Origin: Ctena decussata
Lineage: Eukaryota > Mollusca > Bivalvia > Lucinida > Lucinidae
Length of the DNA stretch: 64,000 nt
Assembly: GCA_963989385.1 (NCBI GenBank)
Contig: OZ022501.1
Coordinates: 1,064,001-1,128,000 of the forward strand
Direction: 5' to 3'
Shown piece after piece: positions 45,501 to 52,259 of this stretch (position 1 is its first letter; every line of letters begins with the position of its first letter). Under the pieces are notes generated by a model that saw only the letters and a program-made list of their open reading frames with translations, had not been told where the DNA came from and searched no databases. The position numbers and the translations under genes were made by a program.

Positions 45501-48258
45501 GTCCTTCCAACATCTCCCAGTTTGGAAGAACGCTGATAAGTGCATTGTCATAAATTTTGTTTCTGTATCAAGTTCCATATTCTGCTGAACTCCAGATATG
45601 AAGAGGTGGTTTTCCATGGTAATGGTGTGATCATCTTTCTTCATTCTTTAGGAAAATGTTGTTCAGGCAGTTCATATGAGAGAGCTTTATGAAGACATAA
45701 AATGCCCCGCGACAGGACAAAACCAACAATGTGGTTGTGCACCCTGTGCCGACTCAGATCAGCCTGGGCATCTGCCCAGTCTGATCAGAGTCTTCCCTGT
45801 CTGCATGAAGGTAGCTTAGTCCCTTGGCTACCCTTTAAGCTCTTAGCGAAGAGTCTGATCAAACTGGGCAGATGGCCAGGCTGATCTGAGTCTGCTCTGG
45901 GTGCACGACCACTTTGTTGGTTTTGTCATGTCTTGGCTCATTATTATGTTTGTAACTCTGTTTTGTTCCTGGCTTCAGGTGACAAGTTGATATATATGGA
46001 TCCTCACTACTGTCAAGATTATGTTGATGTTCTCAAGAGAGATTTTAAAATACAGGTATGTGTTCAGTCAGCTTAGAATTTTATCTGTGAATAGAAATTC
46101 AGTGATTGTAGGTCAGCCACTGAGAAGCAAGTAAATGCCTTTTATGCAATACCAAGACTTTAGTCCTGACTTGGCTTCAAACGCTGTAACAGTCAGTTGA
46201 TTATATGGTAATTTTTTTGCTATCATGGAATCAGCAGAAGAATCATGATGTAGAGGTTTGTGAAACTAGTATTGAGAAAGGCCTAATAAGCCAAAATGTT
46301 GACTAGAGGTGATTGACTGTGGAAAAACTGCTGAAATTTTTGCCTTTTGTCTTTAGCTTACCATATTTCATACAATGACATAAACATCTCAATTAAAATT
46401 ATAAAGTGTAACAGTGTTTGTTCCAGTTTCGTGACAGTGTCTGATAAAACTCATACAGTCATGCATCATTCTATAGCTTGCTAGTTTTACAGTACTTACT
46501 ATCTACAGATGGGCCTTAGTATTTTTTCAAGGGCTTCTTAAAATGAAATAAGGCGATATTAATGAGGTTCTACAATACATGTTTTTCATATGATGCTGTT
46601 ATTCAGTGGATAATGTTGTGTCATAAAAATCGTATGACCACACATGTAATAACACTTTGGCACATACACCCAACATCATTGACAATATCTGTGTCATCAA
46701 TGCATTATTATTGAAATAATGTTCGTCTTGCAGGCAAAAAAAAATCAAATTTTAAAGGGTCATATGATAAACAGAATCTTACACTCATGGTCATTTCATA
46801 TGACATTTATGAAACTGGCCTCGGGTTTTTTCCTAAATTTCAAATGAAATGACCACTGGTGTAAGATCCTCTATAAATTGTATATTATAGCATAATTTTC
46901 ATTGATCTGGAGCTGTATATTTTGCTGAAAAGTGTTTTTCTTACATTGTAGTCATTCCATTGTTTCACCCCAAGAAAGATCTCAATCAGTAAAATGGATC
47001 CCAGTGGAACTCTAGGCTTTTACTGTAAAACTAGGGCAGACTTTGACAGGCTGATAGAACAGACAACTCAGGTATGTTATCAGAGGTGCAGAATGGCTAA
47101 TATTCTTGGAAGAGAATTACAGTATATGACAGATACATTATATGAGCACCAGGGATCAAGCTAGAGATATGAATGAAGGAGAAGTTTTTCTGATTTTATG
47201 GAGAAGTTTATGCGCATCTTTCATCCTTGCCTATGTAATCTATACATTTAAAATTCTCCTTCAGCTCAGAACAGGGAGAAGTTTGATCCTCCAAGGCGAC
47301 TATTTCTCCCTAGTCTCCCTGTAGCTTGATCCCTGAGCACTGTATGCAATTGATGACATCCATAGTTTCATCATTTCAACATAAGTTTTGTTTCATTGGG
47401 GTAGTTGTGCATGGCTTTTTTGATGCATGCTTTTTTAAAATTTCATTTTCTTAGGGCTAAACAATATTCTTCAAAACCATACCACATGAACAAAGCATTT
47501 ACTAGGAACCATTTTTTTAAGTTACAATTTTTTTTGTTTTTTTTGATTGTATATGTATGTTTACTATTTCTTGTTGCCTGCACTTTCTCAGTAATTGCAT
47601 CAGTACATGAGGGACAACTGTATGCAGTAACCCTGCAATCATGAAATTTGTTCTTATTTACGAGCCATTTGGGAGATCCGTTCAAATAAAAAATGTGTAT
47701 ACTGACCAAATTATCATCTGTGAAGCTATTTGGGATATCTTCTCAGTGTCTGCCAAAAACATGGTAAGCATGATGCTTTTTCCTGTCGGACTGTACTCCC
47801 ACTATTTCTTAAAACCCTGCCTTTCCTTGTTTGCTGGAAAACACTGCAAAGTGTATTAGAATACTATTAGTATAATACTCAAGGATAAAAACGATATATT
47901 TCATTGATGCAAAGTTGTAGTTCCTAAAATGAATTAGTTTCTTCCTGAAGTTAAGATTTAAACATCTAGTTGGAAGAGGCAGTAGGGGTTCCATGTCTGT
48001 TGTCTATATTCTGTAAAATTCACTTTCAGTTACTGATGTTTATTTCGTTTCTAGATGATAAAGCCAGCCAAAGGAGGAGGGCCGTACCCAATGTTTGTGT
48101 TCTCAGAGGGACGAGGCAGTAAACTAAATGTTGCTGACTTTGACAGCATGACAGTCAGTGAGGACAGAGTTCTGAGAATTAGACATGTCAGAGTTGATGA
48201 GAATGGACAGAGAATTATGTCATCATTATCAGAATCAGAGGAGTTTGTTGTTTTATAG
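25813..48258 (+). CDS. ATG4D: ATG4C/D-type autophagy cysteine protease (9 exons)
   Basis: ATG4 proteases (peptidase family C54, cytosolic) cleave the C-terminus of newly made ATG8/LC3 to expose glycine and later remove ATG8 from lipid. Joined exons: 25813-26551, 28931-29014, 31472-31684, 32676-32859, 34215-34291, 44237-44524, 45979-46055, 46952-47071, 48055-48258; 1986 nt, 661 residues, all introns GT-AG. The catalytic site is Cys325 in GWGC, Asp536 and His538 in DPH. GDWYGP and VRLGGE are also conserved. The ending EEFVVL fits the C-terminal F-x-x-L of ATG4C and ATG4D. Vertebrate ATG4C/D are about 460-475 residues; the excess is an acidic N-terminal region. ATG 25813 has better context than ATG 25804, which would add three residues. 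A symbol of ATG4C is equally possible, since invertebrates usually have one ATG4C/D ancestor. Confidence 0.95.
26650..26800 (+). mobile_element. LINE 3' terminal fragment in ATG4 intron 1
   Basis: It shares ATTCATAA-x-x-TGTAAATAGGGTGATGG, GAGGTGTCC and ACAATATGGC, in order, with the 3' UTR of the LINE at 2532-6073. Only the last ~150 bp are present, so it is a heavily 5'-truncated copy or a SINE that uses this LINE's tail. Confidence 0.7.
26801..28690. other. ATG4 intron 1: no gene seen
   Basis: Mostly unique AT-rich sequence. CTCCCGGA-type motifs recur near 26996-27055, and CTCCCTGA/CTCCATGA-type motifs near 27990-28050. Confidence 0.45.
28705..28915 (+). mobile_element. Palindromic MITE (family 3), copy upstream of exon 2
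   Basis: The central hairpin is AATTTTGCTCTTAAAGGAGCAAGTT, flanked by AAAATGGGATCAACTTGA and its near complement. It is followed by GGGAGGCAAAAACAGAGATGGCA. The copy ends within about 20 bp of the exon 2 acceptor. Confidence 0.65.
28931..29014 (+). CDS. ATG4D: ATG4 exon 2
   Basis: Encodes [20 protein letters not shown] and onwards (248-274), matching the VLKTKTYF and LLGKCYH region of human ATG4C. The acceptor ATTGCAG and donor GTAAGT are strong. Two direct MITE copies flank it closely. Confidence 0.95.
29085..29265 (+). mobile_element. Palindromic MITE (family 3), copy downstream of exon 2
   Basis: Same orientation and layout as 28705-28915: AAAATGGGGTCTACTCTTAA, hairpin AATTTGCTTCTAAAGGAGCAAATT, then GAGGCAAACATGGAAATGACA. 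It begins about 70 bp after the exon 2 donor. Confidence 0.7.
29628..29770 (+). mobile_element. Palindromic MITE (family 1), right end missing
   Basis: It begins GGCTCCGGATAAG and has the central CTCATTAGGACCAACTCGGC ... AGTTCTAATGAGGGCTCACA core. The right terminal part is replaced by other sequence. Confidence 0.65.
30060..30445. repeat. Degenerate repeat of GCTCGTGTAAACGC motifs
   Basis: TTGCTCGTGTAAA(C/T)GC, ATGTGACAAAGAT and CCGTGTAAACAG recur about every 60-120 bp, and the block ends with TCGTGTAAACGCGCCC. Probably a degraded MITE cluster. Confidence 0.45.
30523..30574 (+). repeat. (GA)n microsatellite
   Basis: A GA run of about 52 bp in ATG4 intron 2. Confidence 0.95.
31243..31438 (+). 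mobile_element. Palindromic MITE (family 1), full length
   Basis: The ends CAGGGCTCCAGATAAGAAG and CTTCTTATCTGG are inverted, and the two halves pair across most of the 196 bp. CAGGG-type ends suggest a hAT-derived element. It lies 33 bp before ATG4 exon 3. Confidence 0.75.
31472..31684 (+). CDS. ATG4D: ATG4 exon 3: catalytic cysteine
   Basis: Encodes residues 275-345 with [20 protein letters not shown]; Cys325 of GWGC is the expected nucleophile. Acceptor TTTTCAG, donor GTAATT. Confidence 0.97.
31771..31995 (+). mobile_element. Palindromic MITE (family 1)
   Basis: GATAAGAAGGGGTAACAG on the left mirrors TACCCCTTCTGCTC on the right. The core AACATATGTGGTGAACCATC and its complement are diverged. 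It starts about 90 bp after exon 3. Confidence 0.68.
32163..32243. mobile_element. 81-bp hairpin element
   Basis: Two nearly complementary 38-bp arms (ATCAATAAAGACTAAATC ... TAGCTGTGCCTTCA and complement) around a 5-base loop. A compact MITE or MITE relic in intron 3. Confidence 0.7.
32455..32530 (-). repeat. tRNA-derived SINE head
   Basis: On the minus strand GGTAGCTCAGTGGATTAAG (box A) and GGTTCAATATCCGC (box B, one mismatch) lie at tRNA spacing. Pairing elsewhere is poor, so it is not a functional tRNA. Confidence 0.5.
32550..32619 (+). pseudogene. Partial duplicate of ATG4 exon 6 in intron 3
   Basis: 70 bp match exon 6 positions 44325-44394 with 3 mismatches. The copied frame stays open but all three differences change the amino acid (K to I, S to C, G to E), which suggests no coding constraint. 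The copy starts and ends inside the exon without splice sites, so it is not a whole-exon duplication. Confidence 0.85.
32676..32859 (+). CDS. ATG4D: ATG4 exon 4
   Basis: Encodes residues 346-406, including IIQWFGDS and [16 protein letters not shown], the core helix region conserved in all ATG4 proteins. The donor is GTAATT. A partial duplicate of exon 6 lies 57 bp upstream. Confidence 0.96.
33360..33810. mobile_element. MITE (49599-type), interrupted by a SINE
   Basis: TTAAGGGGTCACCTGTCTTAAG, GCAGCCGATTTTTTTGGGT and GTTTGACTGGA match the element at 49599-49782. The SINE at 33511-33775 splits it. The left end is decayed. Confidence 0.6.
33511..33775 (-). mobile_element. Full-length tRNA-derived SINE in ATG4 intron 4
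   Basis: Same family as 63429-63703. It is flanked by an exact 12-bp target duplication GACCTCTTAAGA (33499-33510 and 33776-33787). The tail is (TGAT)n read on the plus strand, and box B is GGTTCGAAACC. Confidence 0.88.
33824..34024 (+). mobile_element. Palindromic MITE (family 1), full length
   Basis: The centre is CTCATTAGAACCGTCTCG/AAGAGACAGTTCTAATGAG with flanking GTGACAC and GGTCACAAC. The right end is CTTCTTATCTGGAGCTCT. The pairing is close to perfect through the middle. Confidence 0.75.
34215..34291 (+). CDS. ATG4D: ATG4 exon 5
   Basis: Encodes residues 407-432 ending LYVAQDCT, matching the ITIYVAQDCTVY region of human ATG4C. The following intron is 9.9 kb, the largest in the gene and the most repeat-rich. 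Confidence 0.93.
34711..34946 (+). mobile_element. Palindromic MITE (family 2)
   Basis: 236 bp from GAGCTTCGACACAACAAAACC to GTTTTCTCGTGTCGTGGCTC. The arms pair (GACTCAGATCAGCCTGGGCAT and complement), with a centre around GGAGGTAGCTTAGACCCTTAGC. This is the best-preserved of the family in this window. Confidence 0.8.
34947..36739. other. ATG4 intron 5, 5' part: no gene seen
   Basis: No recognisable ORF. It contains a palindromic X-box GTTGCCATGGCAAC (35085-35098) and two CREs TGACGTCA (35477-35484 and 35508-35515). Related sequence recurs between 36400-36560 and 38480-38620 (shared GAGGTATC, TTTCGTCAT and GATT-x-x-CCAACTTT blocks). Confidence 0.45.
36740..37340 (+). mobile_element. Element X, plus-strand copy, with an inserted MITE
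   Basis: Matches the complement of 41300-42370: shared CCGATAGGGGACATTTCACTT, GGCGTTATATTACAC, GACATGACGGCGACTGATG and ATTAGACATTTTACTACACTT. The internal array seen in the other copy is reduced to one unit here. A MITE (36778-36996) interrupts it. Confidence 0.7.
36778..36996. mobile_element. MITE with ~40-bp terminal inverted repeats, TA duplication
   Basis: TGCCCCATTCACATGCGCAG and its near complement form the ends, flanked by TA at 36776-36777 and 36997-36998. The interior repeats ACTTACGTAAGTAAAT-type palindromes. The related copy at 42.3 kb lacks it, which gives an empty site for comparison. Confidence 0.82.
37745..37998 (-). repeat. Decayed copy of the 63429-type SINE
   Basis: GTAAACAGCCATGGTCATGTC through GGCTTAGACCTCCTA, CTGACAACTGTCC and CGCGCTACCGACTGC follow the same order as the 33511-33775 copy, at lower identity. 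The tail and the target duplication are no longer clear. Confidence 0.7.
38218..38470 (+). repeat. Fragment of a tandem-array element
   Basis: Begins TTTTAACTCGCCTGAACGACC, resembling the ends of the 50290 and 38970 elements (TTTTAGCTCACCTG). It contains AACCCATTGATAGCC and AGGTCTAGGTCATGGCATTG. Only one unit is visible. Confidence 0.45.
38970..40850 (+). repeat. Tandem-array element (~180-bp unit, about 10 copies)
   Basis: Begins TTTTAGCTCACCTGTCAAGGTGAGCTTATAG, a short palindrome. Units carry CTGAAACCATGAGGCCCAGA, TTAGTATGTAGCAATG, CCTGCCAACCATGCCCCTGG and GGTCATTAGCTCCCA at spacings of about 160-220 bp. Open frames across it are by-products. An X-box GTTGCCATGGCAAC lies at 39154-39167. 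Confidence 0.78.
41300..42370 (-). mobile_element. Element X, minus-strand copy, with a palindromic array
   Basis: Inverted partner of 36740-37340. From 41450 to about 41805 it has TTAGACATTTTACTACACTT-type units; from 41810 to 42140 the same units appear as complements, so the array forms a large imperfect palindrome. No ORF of note. Confidence 0.7.
42426..42485 (+). repeat. tRNA-like SINE head
   Basis: TAGCTCATTGGGTAAAG (box A) and GGTTCGATTCC (perfect box B, 42470-42480) at tRNA spacing, but the acceptor and anticodon stems do not pair well. A short CT run precedes it. Confidence 0.5.
42486..43019. other. ATG4 intron 5: no gene seen
   Basis: Contains a (CT)n run at about 42691-42712 and otherwise AT-rich sequence. 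Confidence 0.45.
43020..43800 (+). repeat. Degenerate repeat carrying RFX X-box motifs
   Basis: GTTACCATGGCAAC occurs exactly at 43066-43079, 43380-43393 and 43757-43770, and with one mismatch at 43222-43235. The spacings (156, 158, 377 bp) and shared flanks such as CGAGCAAGAAGAAA suggest old tandem units of about 160-190 bp. The motif fits the RFX consensus GTNRCC-NN-RGYAAC. Confidence 0.6.
43801..44236. other. ATG4 intron 5, 3' end: no gene seen
   Basis: AT-rich sequence up to the exon 6 acceptor (TTTTTATTGCAG). CTAGAACTTCAAGCTCCTGTG at 44191-44211 resembles AGAACTTCAAGCACCTGTG at 2275-2293, so a shared repeat end may lie here. Confidence 0.45.
44237..44524 (+). CDS. ATG4D: ATG4 exon 6
   Basis: Encodes residues 434-528, with a variable linker followed by [13 protein letters not shown] and [18 protein letters not shown], both conserved. 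A 70-bp internal part (44325-44394) is duplicated in intron 3. Confidence 0.96.
44525..45702. other. ATG4 intron 6: no gene seen
   Basis: AT-rich intron. ACTCAGATC-type fragments of family 2 near 45085-45140 (GCATAGATGTGCTGGCTGATC) are too decayed to delimit. Confidence 0.45.
45703..45939 (+). mobile_element. Palindromic MITE (family 2) in intron 6
   Basis: Same layout as 34711-34946: CGACAGGACAAAACCAACAA at the left, GTTGGTTTTGTCATGTCTTG at the right, TCAGATCAGCCTGGGCATCT and complement inside. It ends about 40 bp before exon 7. Confidence 0.8.
45979..46055 (+). CDS. ATG4D: ATG4 exon 7: catalytic Asp and His
   Basis: Encodes residues 529-554 with [10 protein letters not shown]; Asp536 and His538 complete the catalytic triad. 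Acceptor TTCAG, donor GTATGT. Confidence 0.96.
46056..46951. other. ATG4 intron 7: no gene seen
   Basis: AT-rich. Two related blocks near 46755-46870 (AGAATCTTACACTCATGGTC and its near complement, CCACTGGTGTAAGATCCTCT) form an inverted repeat of about 45-bp arms. Confidence 0.45.
46952..47071 (+). CDS. ATG4D: ATG4 exon 8
   Basis: Encodes 40 residues (555-594), phase 0 at both ends, with [20 protein letters not shown] and GFYC matching the MSFRKMDPS and GFYCR region of human ATG4C. Confidence 0.96.
47150..47334. mobile_element. MITE with CAGGGATCAAGCTA ends
   Basis: The inverted ends CAGGGATCAAGCTA and TAGCTTGATCCCTG are flanked by AGCAC on both sides (5 bp). About 185 bp; internal AGGGAGAAGT and ACTTCTCC motifs pair. 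CAGGG ends suggest a hAT relative. Confidence 0.7.
48055..48258 (+). CDS. ATG4D: ATG4 exon 9: C-terminus
   Basis: Encodes residues 595-661 and the TAG stop. It contains YPMFVFSEG (compare YPLFTFVNG in ATG4C) and ends SEEFVVL, a LIR-like F-x-x-L preceded by acidic residues, as in vertebrate ATG4C/D. Confidence 0.95.
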   Translation: MIKPAKGGGPYPMFVFSEGRGSKLNVADFDSMTVSEDRVLRIRHVRVDENGQRIMSSLSESEEFVVL

Positions 48259-48352
48259 TGAAGTGTTTGATTTCAGTTCAAAGCTACAGATAGTTGTTTT
48301 TGATGTACTGATTATGAGACAATTTATACTAAATCACCATGGAAACATAATT

Positions 48353-48588
48353 GAGCGGCGACATGACAAAGCCAACAAAATGATTTTGCGCCCAGTGCAG
48401 ATTCAGATCAGCCTGGGCATTTGCCCAGTCTGATCAGGGTCTTGGCAGTCCGCATGGAGGTAGCTTAGACCCTTAGCTACCCTTTAAGTGCTTAGCAAAG
48501 AGTCTGATCAGATTGGGTGGAAGCTCAGGCTGATACAAGTCTGCGCTGGGTGCACAACCACTTTGTTGGTTTTCTCATGCCGCGTCTC
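48353..48588 (+). mobile_element. Palindromic MITE (family 2) in the 3' UTR region
   Basis: Starts GAGCGGCGACATGACAAAGCC and reaches TTGGTTTTCTCATGCCGCGTC. Its right end is duplicated around the SINE at 48589-48772, so the SINE inserted after this MITE. Confidence 0.8.
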
Positions 48589-48772
48589 CTTCCGCTGATT
48601 CAAGAAGGGCAGTTGTCAGTTACTGGCGAAAGTATGTGCACTTAGTACTGGTTAACCGCTTAGGAGGTCTAAGCCTGCCCAGGAATAGTGTGGTTAGGTT
48701 AACTGACCGTCCCGACATGACCATAGTTGTTTACCGTGGACGTTAAGCATCAAATCAACCAAGCAAAAAAAC
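48589..48772 (+). mobile_element. 5'-truncated SINE (63429-type) with 13-bp duplication
   Basis: Starts CTTCCGCTGATTCAAGAAGG, lacking the tRNA head, and ends in ATCAACCAAGC with a short A-rich tail. CATGCCGCGTCTC occurs at 48576-48588 and 48773-48785. Target: the end of a family 2 MITE. Confidence 0.88.
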
Positions 48773-48794
48773 CATGCCGCGTCTCAAATATTGT

Positions 48795-48880
48795 GAGCCC
48801 TCATTAGAAGTGCTTTGCTGTGGCAGCTCTAATGAGGGGCCACAAGGTATGTTGTTATGGAGATATAAGAAATAAGGTCT
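48795..48880 (+). mobile_element. Family 1 MITE fragment
   Basis: GAGCCCTCATTAGAAGTGCT ... CAGCTCTAATGAGGGGCCAC core with part of the right arm. The left arm is missing. Confidence 0.6.
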
Positions 48881-49522
48881 CAGAATTAACATTCAAAAGC
48901 AGCTCTGTTCATTTAGTGCAATAGATAGAGTCCCCATTAAAAAAATGGTGTAAAAGCTGTGACACTTTACTTACTTTAATTGCCTCCTTTGTAAAAATGG
49001 TGTCTGAAACCAAGGAAGTGTATTTGTCTGTTTCAAAGTGCATAGTTCTGATGAGCCTTTGACTAATATGGTAGATCAGGAGTCTTCAGTGGCACAAGAT
49101 TGTGTAAGACAGATCACGAAAGCAGCCAGACTTCAGAATATAAAGGCGCTCATAAGAATTTCAACAACTGACATATCAACATGCCTTGAAACCCATGTTT
49201 CTCAGAACCTTATGGGTCTCAAGGCTTCAGTCCAGCTGTGCTACTGCAGGCTTTTATATTGTTTTCCAGTATATACACTGTGTAGTCAGATGAGCATGTC
49301 AGCTACCCTGTTTACCCTTCATATTTGGACAAAAGTGCCTGGGATGAAAGTGAAGACAGTTACTGATAAACTTCAGTTCAAAGCATTGTTAGCTCAATGA
49401 AGTTGTTAGTCAAGGATATGTTATGTCTTCTAGTACTCACAAAAAGGAGCTAATATTTTTTGCTGAAAAAGCGAAAGCTTCTCACATTTTTTTCATCGAA
49501 AAATGGCAGAGTTTTTATATAC

Positions 49523-49528
49523 AATAAA
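49523..49528 (+). promoter_or_regulatory. Candidate polyadenylation signal of ATG4
   Basis: AATAAA, the first canonical hexamer 1.26 kb after the stop codon, in an AT-rich context. Confidence 0.4.
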
Positions 49529-49598
49529 TTTGGAAAATGAACATCTCGTAAATGAATGACATTGTTCGTTTTGAGCTATCAGGCCCTAATTGCCAATA

Positions 49599-49782
49599 CA
49601 GTCAAACCTGTCTTAAGGGGTCACCCAAGGGAAGCCCAAAAATTGGCTGCTTAAAACAGGTGACCCCTTCATCTTAATACAGGTTCATTTGCACTGTATT
49701 TTGGTTCTAGGGACCCAGAAAAGGTGGCTGCTAAAGGCAGGCGACCCCTTAATAGAGGTGACCACATAAGCAGGTTTGACTG
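49599..49782. mobile_element. 184-bp MITE, CAGTCAAACCTG ends, TA duplication
   Basis: The inverted ends CAGTCAAACCTG and CAGGTTTGACTG are flanked by TA on both sides (49597-49598 and 49783-49784). The interior has GGGGTCACC and GGTGACCCC motifs in both orientations. A TA duplication fits Tc1/mariner-type mobilisation. Confidence 0.82.
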
Positions 49783-50087
49783 TAGTTTATCCCCTTATAC
49801 ATAAAAAGATATTTAGATTGAAATGGCTAGATTGTCTGAAATTTATGAGTACATATGGTAAAGAGTATGATACATGTACATGCTCTGACTCACCAAATCA
49901 TTTTTTTCATAGCCCTTGCTTATCTCTTCTATGAAGTGACCATGATCATCAGCTACTATTGGAAGGCTATCAGCCTGCTCATGTGAGAAGTCTTGTGATG
50001 TGGCTTGTGAATGATGAGAAAAAATGAGAAGTTTATTTGATGGTAATTTGAACTAACGTGTATTGCTATACCTCCATCTTTTTCTGC

Positions 50088-50278
50088 CATTTTCACAAAT
50101 GGGAACAACTTTTTGTGACGTCCTGTTTTCGTATCTGGGCAACAAAAACAAAGTCCTTAGAAATGAGGAATACTCTAAACAGAAAGAATTCTGTCCTTTA
50201 AGAGCTGATCCCCTTTGAGGATGCAAAAATGAAGATGACAGTGTTGCTTCCCGTGACAGTGTACCCACCATCTTAAAT
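50088..50278 (+). mobile_element. Palindromic MITE (family 3)
   Basis: Same order as the two copies around exon 2: AAATGGGAACAACTTTTTGTG, GTCCTGTTTTCGTAT, ATTCTGTCCTTTAAGAGC, then GATGCAAAAATGAAGATGAC and GTTGCTTCCC. The hairpin centre is decayed. Confidence 0.6.
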
Positions 50279-50289
50279 GATCAAGTTAT

Positions 50290-52258
50290 TCTTTATAAGC
50301 TCACCTGAGCCAGAGGCTCCGGGGGAGCTTATAGGATGGTAAGGCTCCGGCGTCCGTCGTCCGTCGGTCGTCCGTCCGTCGTCCGTCCACAATTTCAAAC
50401 GACTTCTCCTCTGAAACCGCTGGGCCGATTGTAACCAAATTTCATATAGAGCCTCCTGGGACCTTAGGAACGAAAAGTTGTTCAAACGGTCCTGGTCACA
50501 CGACCAACATGGCCGCCATGCCCATATATGGTAAAAACCTGAAAAAATCTTCTTCTCCAGAACCAATAGGTCGATGGTCTTGAAACTTGGTATGTAGCAT
50601 CGGGTACACGAGTACTACCAAGATTGTTCAAATTATGACCTTGGGTTGACCTTGACCTTTTTTACGGTAAGGTCAAATTTGCTTACTCATGCTTTTATAT
50701 GGCAAAATGCTGCAACATAAGATATCTTGGAAACTGTTGAAGATTTTGGTCTAAAAATTGGTACATACAGTCATCTTAATGACTACATGAAGATTTATGA
50801 GTACAAGAGGTCAAGGTCATTCTTTGACCTTTGACCCAGAACTCTCATATTTTGATAATATCAAACAATCTCCTCAAAAACCACTAGGCCAATTGTAACC
50901 AAATTACATATAGATCGTCCAGGGGTTGAGGGAAGAAAATTTGTGCATACGGTCGAGGTCACATGACCAACATGGCCACCACGCCCATATATGGTAAAAA
51001 CCTTTAAAAATCTTCTTCTCCAGAACCAGTAGACCGATGGCCTTGAAACTCGGTATTTAGCATTGGGTACTCAAGTACTATCAAGATTGTTCAAATTATG
51101 ACCCTGGGTTGACCTTGACCTTTTTTACGGCAAGGTCAAATATGGGAAAATGCTAGAACATGAGATTTCATGGTAAGTTTTGAACATTTTGGCCTAAAAA
51201 TTGGTACATAGAATCATCTTAATGAGTACATGAAGGTTTTTGAGCACAAGAGGTCAAGGTCATTCTTTGACCTTTGACCCAGAACTCTCAAATTTTGACA
51301 ATTTCAAACAATCTGCTCTAAAACCACTGGGCCAATTGAAACCAAATTTAATATAGAGCCTCGAGGGGTTGATGGAATGAAAATATTATCTAATGGTCCT
51401 GGACACATGACCAACATGGCCGCCACGTCCATATATGGTAAATACCTTTAAAAATCTTCTTCTCCAGAACCAATTGACCGATGGCCTTGAGACTATGTAA
51501 GTAGCATTGGGTACTTGAGTACTATCAAGATTGTTCAGATTATGACCTTGTGTTGACCTTGACCTTTTGCAGCAAGGTCAAATGTGGGAAAATGGTAGAA
51601 CATAAGATTTCATGGAAAGTTATGAAGATTTTGACCTAAAAATTGGTATATACAGTTGTCTTAATGAGTTCATGAAGAACTATGAGTACAAGAGGTCAAG
51701 GTCATTTTTTTACCTTTGATCCAGATTGCTCATATTTTAACATTTTCAACCATTTCCTCAAAAGCCAAAGGGCCAATTGTGAACACATTTCATATAGAGC
51801 CTCCAGGGGTTGATTGAATGAAAATTTGTTCAAACGGTCCAGGTCACATGACCAACTTGGCCGCCATTACCACTTACGGGATAAACCTTTAATATTTTTC
51901 TTCCCCAGAACCAATACACCTATGGCCCTGAAACTTGGTAAATAGCATGGAGTACTAGAGTACCACCAAGACTGTTCAAATGGTGACCTTGGGTTTACCT
52001 TGACCTTTTTTGCGGCATGGTCAAATATGGGAAAATGCTAGACCATAAGAAATTATGGAAAGTTTTGGAGATTTTGGCCTAAAAATGGTATATATGGTTG
52101 TCTAATGAGTACATGAAGGTTTATGAGTACAAGTGGTCATGGTCATTCTTTGACTTTTGACCCAAAACTCACATTTTGACAATTTCGGACATGATAAGTA
52201 TAAGCCACCTTGCCAATTGTTCAGGTGAGCGATTCAGGGCCTCATGGCCCTCTTGTTT
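50290..52258 (+). mobile_element. Tandem-array element (~450-bp unit, 4 copies), plus copy
   Basis: Begins TAAGCTCACCTGAGCC and GGGGGAGCTTATAGGATGG, then CGTCCGTCGTCCGTCGG, then four units carrying CTTCTCCAGAACCAAT, ATGGCCTTGAAACT, TATCAAGATTGTTCA and GGTTGACCTTGACCTTTT. It ends GTTCAGGTGAGCGATTCAGG and CCTCATGGCCCTCTTG. A 10-bp inverted terminus (GCTCACCTGA) is shared by the two ends. No protein is encoded. Confidence 0.78.
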
Positions 52259-52259
52259 A

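Larger units (their letters stand above)
48259..49545 (+). other. Presumed ATG4 3' UTR
   Basis: The first AATAAA after the stop codon is at 49523-49528; an ATTAAA variant is at 48936-48941. If the distal signal is used, the 3' UTR would contain a family 2 palindrome, a SINE and a family 1 remnant. No cDNA evidence is available here. A 120-codon frame at 49038-49400 has no recognisable content. Confidence 0.4.

Noticed and set aside
49038..49400. 120-codon ORF after ATG4
   Set aside because: No domain or conserved pattern; it lies in the presumed 3' UTR before the first AATAAA.
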